Source: CAVURS01 sp963795385 (GTDB lineage Bacteria > Actinomycetota > Actinomycetes > Actinomycetales > CAVURS01). Taken from it: DNA of 64,000 bases. The stretch covers positions 310,001-374,000 of the forward strand of contig CAWCHK010000002.1 of the NCBI GenBank assembly GCA_963795385.1, given 5' to 3'. The notes under the pieces are model-generated. The model did not search any database. It was not told the DNA's origin and saw only the letters and a program-made list of their open reading frames with translations. A program made the translations under genes and the position numbers. Of the stretch, positions 7,187 through 16,718 are shown piece after piece. Numbering within the stretch: position 1 is the first letter of the stretch; the number at the start of each line of letters is the position of its first letter.

Positions 7187-7720
7187 ATGCCGATCAACCG
7201 TCTGAACCACGCCGTCCTCTACGTGCGCGACATCGAGCGCAGCCTGGGCTTCTACCGCGACGTGCTGGGCTTCCGGCCGATCGCGATGCTGCCCGAGGGC
7301 TTCCACGGTGCGGCGTTCCTCCAGGCTCCGGGCTCGACCAACGACCACGACCTCGGCCTCTTCGCCATCGGCGACGCGGCCGGGCCGTCCGGCGCGGGGC
7401 GGACCACGGTCGGCCTCTACCACCTGGCCTGGGAGGTCGAGACCCTGAGCGACCTGGTCGACCTGGCCGGCCGGCTCTCGGCGGCGGGAGCGCTGGTGGG
7501 CTCGAGCGACCACAGCACCACCAAGAGCCTCTACGCCCAGGACCCGGACGGCATCGAGCTGGAGATCGCCTGGATCGTGCCGGCGGCCCTGCTCGACGAG
7601 GCCGCGCTCAGCGGTCGCAGCTCGATCCGGGCCCTCGATCTCGACGCGGAGATCGCGCGCTACGGCGCCGAGACCCGCGGCGGAGTCGGCATCAGCCACC
7701 CGGCGCCCACCCCGGCCTGA
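7187..7720 (+). CDS. VOC (glyoxalase/dioxygenase fold) family protein
   Basis: The 177-residue protein has paired beta-alpha-beta-beta-beta modules. The first opens with INRLNHAVLYVRDIERSLGFYRDVLGF and the second includes HLAWEVETLSDLVDLAGRL and ends with YAQDPDGIELEIAW. The metal-ligand positions of the fold are plausible: His near NHAV, His of HLAW, and Glu of ELEIAW. Family members are glyoxalases, ring-cleavage dioxygenases, fosfomycin-modifying enzymes and others, so the substrate cannot be named. The start at ATG 7187 is fixed by a strong promoter 7 nt upstream. The gene appears to be transcribed alone and converges on the next one. Confidence 0.85.
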   Translation: MPINRLNHAVLYVRDIERSLGFYRDVLGFRPIAMLPEGFHGAAFLQAPGSTNDHDLGLFAIGDAAGPSGAGRTTVGLYHLAWEVETLSDLVDLAGRLSAAGALVGSSDHSTTKSLYAQDPDGIELEIAWIVPAALLDEAALSGRSSIRALDLDAEIARYGAETRGGVGISHPAPTPA

Positions 7721-7723
7721 CCG

Positions 7724-7740
7724 GCCGGCAAACCGCCGGC
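7724..7740. terminator. Possible bidirectional hairpin terminator without a U-tract
   Basis: GCCGGC at 7724-7729 and GCCGGC at 7735-7740 can pair around loop AAACC. It lies between two convergent genes, where a shared terminator is expected. No T-run follows, which is common in high-GC actinobacteria. Confidence 0.35.
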
Positions 7741-7758
7741 GAGCGACCGGGCCGGCCC

Positions 7759-8838
7759 TCAGCCGCGCAGGTGCGCGACGGCGGACCAGGCCGGGTCGGG
7801 CCGCTGCTCGATCTGCACGCGGCCCTGGTCCCAGCCCTGCACTGCGACCCGTACCTGCTCGGCCGCGGGCGTCGTGCCGTCGACGTAGATGTGCAGCACC
7901 CGCAGCCCCTGGTGCGACTGGACCGCGACGACCTCCCCGCTACCGCCCAGGCGGGCCGTGACGTGGTCCTCCAGCGCTCGTAGCGGCTCGAGCGAGTCCG
8001 GCCCCGGCAGCCCCTCCGGCGTCAGGTCGGTGTACGGCGCCGCGACGCCGACGTAGGTGTCCAGGTGCGGAGCCGTCGCCGGGCGCAACGGGATCCGGGC
8101 CAGCACGAGGACCGGCGACCCGTCCGGCGCCAGGCCCTGCAGGACGGCGAACTGAGGCTCGCCGCCCGGGCCGGTGTGCTCCTCGCGCAGTCCGGCGACC
8201 ACGGAGCGCAGACCGCCGATCGGCACCGGGTCCAGGGCCGGCAGCTCGCTCGAGCTGACCTCGCCGACCCAGGTCTCCACGGCCTCCTCGCCCAGGACCT
8301 GGTCCAGGAGCAGGAAGCTCACCACCGCCCGCTGGTCCTCCGGCAGCCCGGCGAACTGCGGATGGTGCACCGAGACGTCGATGGCCAGGCCGCGGACGTA
8401 GGCGTCGACCGAGGCCTCGCCGACGACGTACGAGCGACCGTCCAGGGTCAGGGTGTGAGCGTCGAGGTCACCCTCGACCGGCAGCCGCAGGTCGGCGTAG
8501 GCCCACTCCTCGTCGGCCGATGGCGCCGCGACCCGCCAGCGCCGGGCCACCGCGCGCAGCTCCGGCACCCCGGCGGCGGTCACGGTCAGCAGGTGGCGGC
8601 CGTCCGGCCCGGCACTGGTCTCCCAGGCCAGGCCCGGCTCGATGGCGTCGACCGCGGCGCCCATCGCAGCGGCCAGCTCATCCGCCGAAGCGGTGCCGGT
8701 AGCGCCGTTGGCTACCCCACTGGCCACGCTGGTGGCCAGGGCGCGGCCCTCGTCCCGCCACCACGCCCAGAAGGCGGCGATGGCCTCGCGCTGCCGCGAC
8801 GCCGGGCTCTCCCTGGCCCCCCGCTTGAACAGCGCCAT
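7759..8838 (-). CDS. Conserved hypothetical cytoplasmic protein
   Basis: A 359-residue protein beginning MALFKRG. An N-terminal helical stretch with the aromatic run AFWAWWRDEGRALA is followed by alternating predicted strands and helices. There is no signal peptide, membrane helix or catalytic motif that I can identify. An Asp/Glu-rich composition and an ordered ending (VAVQGWDQGRVQIEQRPDPAW) suggest a folded soluble protein. A relationship to DUF695-type proteins is possible but not established. It lies 27 bp downstream of the thiolase gene on the same strand, so the two probably share a transcript. Confidence 0.6.
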   Translation of the reverse strand: MALFKRGARESPASRQREAIAAFWAWWRDEGRALATSVASGVANGATGTASADELAAAMGAAVDAIEPGLAWETSAGPDGRHLLTVTAAGVPELRAVARRWRVAAPSADEEWAYADLRLPVEGDLDAHTLTLDGRSYVVGEASVDAYVRGLAIDVSVHHPQFAGLPEDQRAVVSFLLLDQVLGEEAVETWVGEVSSSELPALDPVPIGGLRSVVAGLREEHTGPGGEPQFAVLQGLAPDGSPVLVLARIPLRPATAPHLDTYVGVAAPYTDLTPEGLPGPDSLEPLRALEDHVTARLGGSGEVVAVQSHQGLRVLHIYVDGTTPAAEQVRVAVQGWDQGRVQIEQRPDPAWSAVAHLRG

Positions 8839-8865
8839 ACCGAAAGCCCCTGTCCGAGAACGGGT

Positions 8866-10089
<1,224 letters not shown>

Positions 10090-10168
10090 GGGCGGACCTC
10101 CTGGTCCTCTGGGTCCTCTGCGCGTGACGCCGGACGCGGCGTACGGCGGCGGTTGCTCGCTACCGACC

Positions 10169-11338
10169 CTACGTTGCCGAGACCGCGGAGTCCTCTGCCG
10201 GCTCCGCCCCTGCCTCTGCCCCGGTCTCCGCTGTGGCCGCGGTCCTGGGCTCCCGACCGGGCTCCCGACCGGACTCCGGACCTGTCTCCCGGCCGGGCTC
10301 CGGACCTGGCTCCTGACCTGGCTCCTGACCTGGCTCCTGGCGCCGGCGCAGCAGCACGGCCCAGACACCCCGGCGGCCGCGAGCACCCGGACGTCCGCCC
10401 AGCTCGCTGGCCGAGACCTCCGTGCCCGGGTCGCGGACGGCCCGGACAGCCGCGCGGGACACCGGCTCGACGGCCTCGCCGCGGCGGAAGTCGGGCAGGC
10501 GCTCGTAGCCGCCGTCGGGCCAGAGCCCGACCTCGGCGCAGACGCTGGGCAGCATCGCGGCCGCGGCCTTGGCGTAGCCCTTGGCCGACGGGTGGAACCG
10601 GTCGGCGCTGAACATCTCGCCTGGGTGGGCGGCGAACTCCGGCCCGAGCAGGTCGCCCAGGGACACGGTGCGCCCGCCGGCCTCGACGACGGCGACGGTC
10701 TGGGCGGCGGCCAGGTCACGGCTCCACTTGCGAGCCAGCAACCGCAGCGGCTGGGGGACCGGCTCGATCGTGCCGAGGTCGGGACAGGTGCCCACGACCA
10801 CCCCGCAGTCGAGCTCGCGCAGGCCCTGGACCGCCTGGACCAGGTTGCGGATGGCGTCGGAGGCCCGGACCCGGTGGGTCACGTCGTTCGCGCCCACCAT
10901 GATCAGTGCGACGTCCGGGGAGGGACAGGCGGCGAGCATGCGCTCCATCTGCTCGGCCAGGTCACTGGACTGCGCTCCGCTGATGGCGACGTTGACCAGC
11001 ACGACCTCGCGCTCGGCCGCCGCGGCCAGGCCGGCTGCGATGATCGCGGCCGGCGTCTCCTCGGGCCGGTCCACGCCCAGGCCCGCGGCGCTGGAGTCGC
11101 CGAGGACGGCCAGCCGCAGCCGGCCGGGTGCGGCCGGGTCCGCATCGGGCCGGAGGCCGTGGGCGTCGTACACGCCGTCGGCCCGGGGCGCCTGCTCGAA
11201 CGGCGTCCCGACGGTGCGGCGGGCGATCCTGGCCTCGGTCGAGAGCACGCCGTAGACCAGCGCGCCGAGGCCGACGACCCCACCGCCGCCGTACGCCGCT
11301 GTCGTTGCCACCCGACGTGCCCGACTCGCCCGACCCAC
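10169..11338 (-). CDS. SGNH/GDSL-family hydrolase with repetitive acidic/proline tail
   Basis: The 389-residue protein has an N-terminal hydrophobic segment (AAYGGGGVVGLGALVYGVL) that may be a membrane anchor or uncleaved signal. An SGNH hydrolase domain follows, with block I at VLGDSSAAGLG, block III at VGANDVTHR and block V at DRFHPSAKGY. These supply the Ser, Gly, Asn and Asp/His residues of esterases and acyl hydrolases. The last about 60 residues are a low-complexity tail of EPGQ, EPGR and ESGR units. The start is GTG 11338. The position next to the thiolase and cbs genes matches Rv1075c of M. tuberculosis. The substrate is unknown. Confidence 0.82.
   Translation of the reverse strand: MGRASRARRVATTAAYGGGGVVGLGALVYGVLSTEARIARRTVGTPFEQAPRADGVYDAHGLRPDADPAAPGRLRLAVLGDSSAAGLGVDRPEETPAAIIAAGLAAAAEREVVLVNVAISGAQSSDLAEQMERMLAACPSPDVALIMVGANDVTHRVRASDAIRNLVQAVQGLRELDCGVVVGTCPDLGTIEPVPQPLRLLARKWSRDLAAAQTVAVVEAGGRTVSLGDLLGPEFAAHPGEMFSADRFHPSAKGYAKAAAAMLPSVCAEVGLWPDGGYERLPDFRRGEAVEPVSRAAVRAVRDPGTEVSASELGGRPGARGRRGVWAVLLRRRQEPGQEPGQEPGPEPGRETGPESGREPGREPRTAATAETGAEAGAEPAEDSAVSAT
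10248..10340. repeat. GC-rich degenerate tandem repeat coding the SGNH protein tail
   Basis: About six imperfect units based on GGCTCCTGACCT or GGCTCCCGACC, 12-18 bp long, translate on the minus strand as EPGQ and EPGR-type repeats. Three near-identical units adjoin at the 3' side of the block. Copy number is likely to vary between strains. Confidence 0.7.
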
Positions 11339-11484
11339 TGCCAGCTCACCCCTCGATCGATCACCCGACGGCCTGCACTTCGATGGCCGTGCGATGGCCC
11401 ATCGATGGCCTTGTCCCTCAACGGTAACTCCGGGAGGTGACGGTCCGCTCAGGGTTAACCGCAGTTGCTGGGATGCTGTGACAC

Positions 11485-12861
11485 GTGAAGTACGCAGAAC
11501 ACATCAGCGACCTCGTGGGCGGCACGCCCCTGGTGCGCCTCAACTCCGTCACCCAAGGGATCTCGGCCACCGTGCTGGCCAAGATCGAGTACCTCAACCC
11601 CGGCGGCAGCGTGAAGGACCGGATCGCGCTCAAGATGATCCTGGCCGCGGAGGAGTCCGGAGCGCTCCGGCCCGGCGGCACGATCGTCGAGCCGACCTCC
11701 GGCAACACCGGCGTCGGGCTGGCCCTCGTGGCCCAACGGCGCGGCTACTCCTGCATCTTCGTCTGCCCCGACAAGGTCAGCCAGGACAAGCAGGACGTGC
11801 TCAAGGCGTACGGCGCGCAGGTGGTTGTCTGCCCGACCGCCGTCGCGCCGGACCACCCGGACTCCTACTACTCGGTCTCGGACCGGCTGGTGAAGGAGAC
11901 CGACGGGGCCTGGAAGCCGGACCAGTACTCCAACCCCGCCGGGCCCGAATCCCATTACGAGACAACGGGTCCGGAGATCTGGAGCGACACCGACGGGCTG
12001 ATCACGCACCTGGTGGCCGGCGTCGGGACCGGTGGCACGATCACGGGCACGGGGCGCTACCTCAAGGAGGTCTCAGCCGATCGCGGGGCCGGGCCGGTCG
12101 TCGTCGTGGGCGCGGACCCCGAGGGCTCGGTCTACTCCGGCGGCACCGGCCGGCCCTACCTCGTCGAAGGCGTCGGCGAGGACTTCTGGCCCTCGGCGTA
12201 CGACCCGGCGGTGCCGGACGAGGTGATCGGAGTCTCGGACGCCGACTCGTTCGCGATGACCCGGCGGCTGGCCCGTGAGGAGGGACTGCTCGTCGGCGGC
12301 TCCTGCGGCATGGCGGTCGTGGCGGCGCTCGAGGTCGCGCGGCGGCTGGGGCCGGAGGACGTCGTCGTGGTGATCCTGCCGGACAGCGGCCGGGGCTATC
12401 TGACCAAGATCTTCAACGACGGCTGGATGTCGTCGTACGGCTTCCTCGCTCACCCGGAGTCCGTCACGGTCGGGGACATCCTGCGGGGCAAGTCCGGCGA
12501 GCTGCCGGCCCTGGTGCACACGCATCCCTCGGAGACGGTGCGTGACGCGGTGACCTACCTGCGCGAGTACGACGTGTCGCAGATGCCGGTCGTGACGGCC
12601 GAGCCGCCGGTGATGGCGGGCGAGGTGTCCGGGTCGGTGTCCGAGCGCGAGCTGCTGGACGCGTTGTTCACCGGCCGGGCCCACCTGGCCGACCCGGTCG
12701 AGCGGCACATGGGGCCGCCGCTGCCGCTGGTCGGTGCGGGCGAGCCCGTCGGCACGGCGCGGGCGGCGCTGGAGAAGGCCGACGCGATCCTGGTCGCCAT
12801 CGACGGCAAGCCGGCCGGCGTGCTGACCCGAGCCGACCTCCTGGCCTTCCTCGCCGACTGA
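11485..12861 (+). CDS. cbs: Cystathionine beta-synthase
   Basis: The 458-residue enzyme joins homocysteine and serine to cystathionine with PLP. The PLP lysine lies in GGSVKDRIALK (Lys44), and the phosphate-binding or substrate loop TSGNTGVGLAL follows near residue 72. A second glycine loop reads GVGTGGTITGTG. Residues from about 330 to the end form a pair of CBS domains (VGDILRGK through LTRADLLAFLAD) that in other proteins bind adenosyl compounds. The GTG start at 11485 lies 7 nt after GATGCT, a weak -10 candidate. Together with metB 4 kb downstream it gives both reactions around cystathionine. The order cbs then metB is conserved in mycobacteria. Confidence 0.93.
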   Translation: MKYAEHISDLVGGTPLVRLNSVTQGISATVLAKIEYLNPGGSVKDRIALKMILAAEESGALRPGGTIVEPTSGNTGVGLALVAQRRGYSCIFVCPDKVSQDKQDVLKAYGAQVVVCPTAVAPDHPDSYYSVSDRLVKETDGAWKPDQYSNPAGPESHYETTGPEIWSDTDGLITHLVAGVGTGGTITGTGRYLKEVSADRGAGPVVVVGADPEGSVYSGGTGRPYLVEGVGEDFWPSAYDPAVPDEVIGVSDADSFAMTRRLAREEGLLVGGSCGMAVVAALEVARRLGPEDVVVVILPDSGRGYLTKIFNDGWMSSYGFLAHPESVTVGDILRGKSGELPALVHTHPSETVRDAVTYLREYDVSQMPVVTAEPPVMAGEVSGSVSERELLDALFTGRAHLADPVERHMGPPLPLVGAGEPVGTARAALEKADAILVAIDGKPAGVLTRADLLAFLAD

Positions 12862-12872
12862 CCCCGCTTGTC

Positions 12873-12939
12873 TTGGCCGTCGGTTCCGGGTTTGGCCGTC
12901 GGTTCCGGGTTTTGAGGCCCGATTTCGGCCCCCGGAACC
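12873..12939. repeat. 19-bp tandem repeat and inverted repeat between convergent genes
   Basis: TTGGCCGTCGGTTCCGGGT occurs at 12873-12891 and again directly at 12892-12910. The second copy contains GGTTCCGGG (12901-12909), which can pair with CCCGGAACC (12931-12939) across a 21-nt loop. It lies between the ends of cbs and the methyltransferase gene, so it may act as a terminator for either strand. Confidence 0.55.
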
Positions 12940-12967
12940 CGGACTCGACCGCCAAAGGCTCTTGCCG

Positions 12968-13630
12968 TCAGGGCTTGCGGGCCAGCAGGACGATGTCGAT
13001 CTGGTCGCCGGCCGGCGTCGGGCGCACGACCTCCTCGAGCCGCTCGATGATCAGGCCCTCGGCGGCAGCCCTCAGCCGGTCCTCGGTGTGCAGGTACCTC
13101 GGGTCGGTCGGGCCGCCGACGCCGTCGGTCAGGTTGCGAGCCGAGTGCCCGACCACCAGCAGCCGGCCGTCGGGCGCCAGCCAGCCGCGCAGCCGCGGGA
13201 AGACGTCGTCGTCCAGGTGGAAGAACGCGCACAGGATCAGGTCGTACGCCGCAGGCTCCGGCCCAGGTCCAGCCCCGGCTCCGGCCCCAGACCCAGCGCC
13301 GGGCTGAGCCCCGGGGATCCAGGTCGTGGCATCCGCCACGACCCACTCGACCGGCCGTGCTGTGACGTCGTGCTGGGCGCGGGCCTCCGCCGCGCGGCCC
13401 TCCTCGATCGCCACCTGCGAGAAGTCGACCGCCGTGACCTGCCACCCGCGGGCCGCGAGCCACAGCGCATGCCGCCCACGGCCAGCGGCGAAGTCGAGCG
13501 CCCGTCCCGGCTCCCGCCCCGCAGCCACCTGGACCAGCGCCGGGTCCGGTCCGTGCGGACCCTCGTGCTGGTGCCCGCCGCCGGCCCCCGCGGCGTACCG
13601 CTCGTCCCAGTGCCTCGCGTCGTGGCTCAC
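12968..13630 (-). CDS. Class I SAM-dependent methyltransferase
   Basis: The 220-residue protein has an SAM-binding motif I (ALDFAAGRGRHALWLAARGWQVTAVDFS), an acidic residue after strand 2 (VDFS) and a motif near VVADATTW. An unusual Gly/Ala/Pro-rich insertion (about residues 108-125) lies in the middle. The C-terminus resembles TehB/UbiE-type small-molecule methyltransferases. The substrate cannot be predicted. Start is GTG 13630 (SHDARHWDERYAAG, the usual opening of this group). It converges on cbs and lies downstream of, but well separated from, msrA. Confidence 0.8.
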   Translation of the reverse strand: MSHDARHWDERYAAGAGGGHQHEGPHGPDPALVQVAAGREPGRALDFAAGRGRHALWLAARGWQVTAVDFSQVAIEEGRAAEARAQHDVTARPVEWVVADATTWIPGAQPGAGSGAGAGAGPGPEPAAYDLILCAFFHLDDDVFPRLRGWLAPDGRLLVVGHSARNLTDGVGGPTDPRYLHTEDRLRAAAEGLIIERLEEVVRPTPAGDQIDIVLLARKP

Positions 13631-13717
13631 GCCGTACTCCCATCCGGCCGGTGATCGAGCTGAGATTCGGCCCGGATCACCGGCCGGCGTGGAGCACCGC
13701 GGCCGGATGGGAGCACG

Positions 13718-14389
13718 TCAGTCGGTGGTCTTGGCGACGCCGACCGGGCATGCGACCCCGGTCCCGCCGGCCCCGCAGTAGCCCCACGGCACCTTGGCCA
13801 GGTACTGCTGGTGGTAGTCCTCGGCGTAGTAGAACTCGCCGGCGTCCTCGGCCGACCGCAGCTCCGTCGTGATGTCGCCGTAGCGGTGCCGCCGCAGGAC
13901 GTCCTGGTAGGAGTCGCGGGACACCTCGAACGCAGCCAACTGCTCCGGTGTCGTGTAGTAGAACGCCGAGCGGTACGTCGTGCCGACGTCGTTGCCCTGG
14001 CGCATGCCCTGGGTCGGGTCGTGGGCCTCCCAGAAGACCTTGAGCAGCTGCTCGATCGACACCTGCGCCGGGTCGTACGCCACGAGCACCGTCTCGGCGT
14101 GACCCGTCCGGCCGGTGCAGGTCTCCTCGTACGTCGGGTTGGGGGTGAGGCCGCCCTGGTAGCCGACGGCGGTCGTCACGACCCCCGGCACCTCCCAGAA
14201 CTTCTTCTCCTCGCCCCAGAAGCAGCCCAGCGCGAAGTACGCGACCTGGGTGCCCTCGGGCCAGGGGCCGAACATCGACGTGCCCAGGACCGCGTGGGTC
14301 GGCGGGACGTCGTACGGGCGGGTGGGACGTCCGGGCAGCGCCTGCTCGGGGGTGGGGAGCTGACGCTTCAGCGCGGAGCCGAACAACAT
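13718..14389 (-). CDS. msrA: Peptide-methionine (S)-S-oxide reductase
   Basis: The 223-residue enzyme reduces S-methionine sulfoxide in oxidised proteins. The catalytic motif GCFWGEE is at Cys56, followed by VVTTAVGYQGG and the NPTYEE(T)C substrate region with TGHAE. The C-terminus (PWGYCGAGGTGVACPVG) carries two cysteines that can recycle the active site. ATG 14389 has the purine-rich GAGAGGACC upstream and begins MLFGSALKRQ, a good match to actinobacterial MsrA. A longer reading from GTG 14428 is unlikely. Reductant is probably thioredoxin. It is followed downstream by the methyltransferase gene on the same strand, with an 87-bp gap. Confidence 0.93.
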   Translation of the reverse strand: MLFGSALKRQLPTPEQALPGRPTRPYDVPPTHAVLGTSMFGPWPEGTQVAYFALGCFWGEEKKFWEVPGVVTTAVGYQGGLTPNPTYEETCTGRTGHAETVLVAYDPAQVSIEQLLKVFWEAHDPTQGMRQGNDVGTTYRSAFYYTTPEQLAAFEVSRDSYQDVLRRHRYGDITTELRSAEDAGEFYYAEDYHQQYLAKVPWGYCGAGGTGVACPVGVAKTTD

Positions 14390-14482
14390 GGTGGTCCTCT
14401 CCAGTACAGATCGGGTTGCACCCAGCACAACCCAGCCGCCATGAGGCGTGTTCCGGCGGGGGGCCAGGCGGTGATCGCGCTG

Positions 14483-15979
14483 TCAGACGACGTACGCCGC
14501 GTCCGGCTCCGGCACCAGCACCCCCGGCCGCCCGGACGCCACCGCCGCCCAGGCCTGCGCCAGCAGGCCGATCGCCGTGGAGAGCTCCTCGACCGGCCGG
14601 GCGAAGGGCAGCCGCAGCCACGACTCCAGCGTGCCATCGGCGGCGAACCGCGACCCCGGCGTGATCCGCAGCCGGCGCTCGGCGGCCGCGGCCGTGACCT
14701 GGCTGGCGACCGGCGCCGGCAGCTCGCACCACAGCACCTGGCCGCCCTCCGGGACCCGGAAGCGCCACGACGGGAGGTGCTCGCGGACCAGCCCGACCAG
14801 GGCGTCGCGCTGGCGCCGCAGCTCGCCGACCCGGTAGGCCTGGACCTCGTCGATCTGCTCCATCAGCCGGGCGCACGCGAGCTGCTCGAGCAGCGGGCTG
14901 GCCAGGTCCTGCCGCGAGCGCGCCGCCGCCAGCCGGGTGACCGTCATCGGGTCCGAGCGCAGCCAGCCGACCCGCAGGCCGCCCCAGAAGATCTTGCTGG
15001 CCGAGCCGATCGTCACGACCGGCCCGTTGCCTGCGAACGTCGCGAACGGTTGCGGCAGAACGGTTCCCGCGTCGAGCGTGAGGTCGACCAGGGTCTCGTC
15101 GATGACGGCGACGCTGCTGGCCCGCCGCAGCGCGAACGCCACCTGGTCGCGCTGCGCGGCCGCCATCACAGCGCCGGTCGGGTTCTGGAAGTCCGGGATC
15201 AGGTACGCCGCCCTGGGCGACGTCTGGCGCAACGCCGCCACCAACCCCTCGGCCTCCTCGCCGCCCCAGCCGTCGTGCACCGGCACCGGCACGGCTCGGG
15301 CGCCGAGGTCGGACACGACGTCGAGCCCGTTCGGGTAGCCGGGCTGCTCGACCAGCACCCGGTCGCCGGGCCCGGCGACCAGGCCCAGGGTCAGCCGGAC
15401 CGCCTGCAGCGCACCGCTCGTGATCAGCACCTGGTCCGGAGTCGTCGGCAGCCCGCGGGAGGTGAACCGCTCAGCGACCCGGGTCCGCAGCTGGATCAGC
15501 CCCCGGTAGTCGTAGCCGGTCCCCGGCAGGTGCCGCGGCAGCTCGTCGAGCGCCGCCGCGTACGCCCCGTGCAGGTGGGGCGGTGCGCTCGGCGCAGCGT
15601 GGGCGAGGTCGATGACGCCTGCGGGCGCGGGCTCGGGAGCCCAGGCCGGCACGTCGGTCAGGTCGCTCGGCAGCGTGGTCCAGGTGCCCGACCCCTGCCG
15701 GCTGGCGGCGTGGCCGGACTCACGGAGCAGGTCGTACGACGCGGCCACCGTCGTCCGGCTCCGGGCCAGGGCAGTGGCCAGCTCGCGCTCCGGCGGCAGC
15801 CGGACACCCACGGGAAGGCGTCCGTCGAGCACCAGCAGCCGCACGCGGGAGGCGAGGGCGGCGTACGCGGGCTGGCCGGGGATGTCCCAGGCGCCGAGCA
15901 TGCGGGCCAGCTCCCTAGGGCCAATCCGCCGCCCGGACGGACGGCTGGACGCCGAGACGGGGCCTGGCAGGTGAATCAC
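14483..15979 (-). CDS. MocR-family regulator (GntR-type HTH fused to aminotransferase-like domain), YczR type
   Basis: The 498-residue protein has a winged-helix GntR domain (about residues 20-90, with LPPERELATALARSRTTVAASYDLLRESG). An aminotransferase class I domain follows, with PLP lysine in IGSASKIFWGG. This is the MocR architecture, in which PLP binding modulates DNA binding. The divergent neighbour encodes a YczE-like membrane protein, the arrangement known for the YczR subgroup of MocR regulators, so control of yczE and of itself is likely. The only usable start is GTG 15979, which overlaps a putative operator repeat. The effector amine or amino acid is unknown. Confidence 0.88.
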   Translation of the reverse strand: MIHLPGPVSASSRPSGRRIGPRELARMLGAWDIPGQPAYAALASRVRLLVLDGRLPVGVRLPPERELATALARSRTTVAASYDLLRESGHAASRQGSGTWTTLPSDLTDVPAWAPEPAPAGVIDLAHAAPSAPPHLHGAYAAALDELPRHLPGTGYDYRGLIQLRTRVAERFTSRGLPTTPDQVLITSGALQAVRLTLGLVAGPGDRVLVEQPGYPNGLDVVSDLGARAVPVPVHDGWGGEEAEGLVAALRQTSPRAAYLIPDFQNPTGAVMAAAQRDQVAFALRRASSVAVIDETLVDLTLDAGTVLPQPFATFAGNGPVVTIGSASKIFWGGLRVGWLRSDPMTVTRLAAARSRQDLASPLLEQLACARLMEQIDEVQAYRVGELRRQRDALVGLVREHLPSWRFRVPEGGQVLWCELPAPVASQVTAAAAERRLRITPGSRFAADGTLESWLRLPFARPVEELSTAIGLLAQAWAAVASGRPGVLVPEPDAAYVV

Positions 15980-16019
15980 AGGTCCACTGTGGCCCTATTG
16001 GCTCTGGATCACAAGGCCA
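15975..16019. promoter_or_regulatory. Direct-repeat operator candidate between mocR and yczE
   Basis: ATCACAGGTCCA (15975-15986) and ATCACAAGGCCA (16008-16019) match at 10 of 12 positions. Their starts are 33 bp apart, about three helical turns. Spaced direct repeats are typical binding sites of MocR/PdxR regulators. An ATTGGC/GCCAAT inverted pair overlaps the second repeat. Confidence 0.55.
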
Positions 16020-16040
16020 ATGCTGGGTCAGACTGCCGAC

Positions 16041-16718
16041 ATGTCCCGCTCGTTCACCTCAGCGCCCCGGCGCCTGCACCTGCCGGCCCGGCTGCCCCGC
16101 CGTCTGGTCCAGCTCTACGTCGGGCTCGTGGCGTACGCCGTGAGCATGGCGCTGTTCGTGCAGGCCGACCTCGGCGCCATGCCCTGGGACGTGCTCAGCC
16201 TCGGCCTGATCGAGCACTTCGGCTACACCCTCGGCTTCTGGACGCTCGTGCTCAGCGGCGTGGTTCTGCTGGCCTGGATCCCGCTGCGCCAGGTCCCCGG
16301 CGTGGGCACCGTCAGCAACGTCCTGGTGATCAGCGGGGCCGTCGACGTCGCGCTCGCCGTCCTTCCGGTCCAGCACGCCTGGGTCGGGCGCGGCCTCTTC
16401 GTCCTGGCCGGCATCGTGACGAACGCCCTGGCCACGGGCCTCTACGTCGGCGCGCGCCTCGGCCCGGGCCCGCGGGACGGCCTGATGACCGGCCTGGTCC
16501 GGCGGACCGGTCGGTCCCTGCGCCTGGTCCGCAGCTCGATCGAGGTCACGGTCGTGGTCGCGGGCATCCTGCTCGGCGGCGCCTTCGGCGTCGGCACCCT
16601 GCTCTACGCAGTCGCCATCGGCCCCCTGGTGCAGGTGTTCCTGCCGCGGCTGACCGTCCCGGAGCGGCCGAGCACCGTCGCGGCTCCGCTGCTGACCGTC
16701 GATACCCTCGCCGGGTGA
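16041..16718 (+). CDS. yczE: YczE/YitT-like integral membrane protein
   Basis: The 225-residue protein has about five or six hydrophobic helices. It carries the family phrases ADLGAMPWDVLSLGL and GARLGPGPRDGLMTGL, which mark YczE-like proteins (a DUF161/YitT-related fold). Its function is unknown; small-molecule or amino-acid transport is often proposed. I prefer ATG 16041 to ATG 16020, since CAGACT six bases upstream of 16041 could be a -10 and 16020 lies in the operator repeat. Its TGA overlaps the GTG start of metB by four bases. Translation of the two is therefore probably coupled, which ties yczE and the MocR regulator to sulfur amino-acid metabolism. Confidence 0.82.
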   Translation: MSRSFTSAPRRLHLPARLPRRLVQLYVGLVAYAVSMALFVQADLGAMPWDVLSLGLIEHFGYTLGFWTLVLSGVVLLAWIPLRQVPGVGTVSNVLVISGAVDVALAVLPVQHAWVGRGLFVLAGIVTNALATGLYVGARLGPGPRDGLMTGLVRRTGRSLRLVRSSIEVTVVVAGILLGGAFGVGTLLYAVAIGPLVQVFLPRLTVPERPSTVAAPLLTVDTLAG

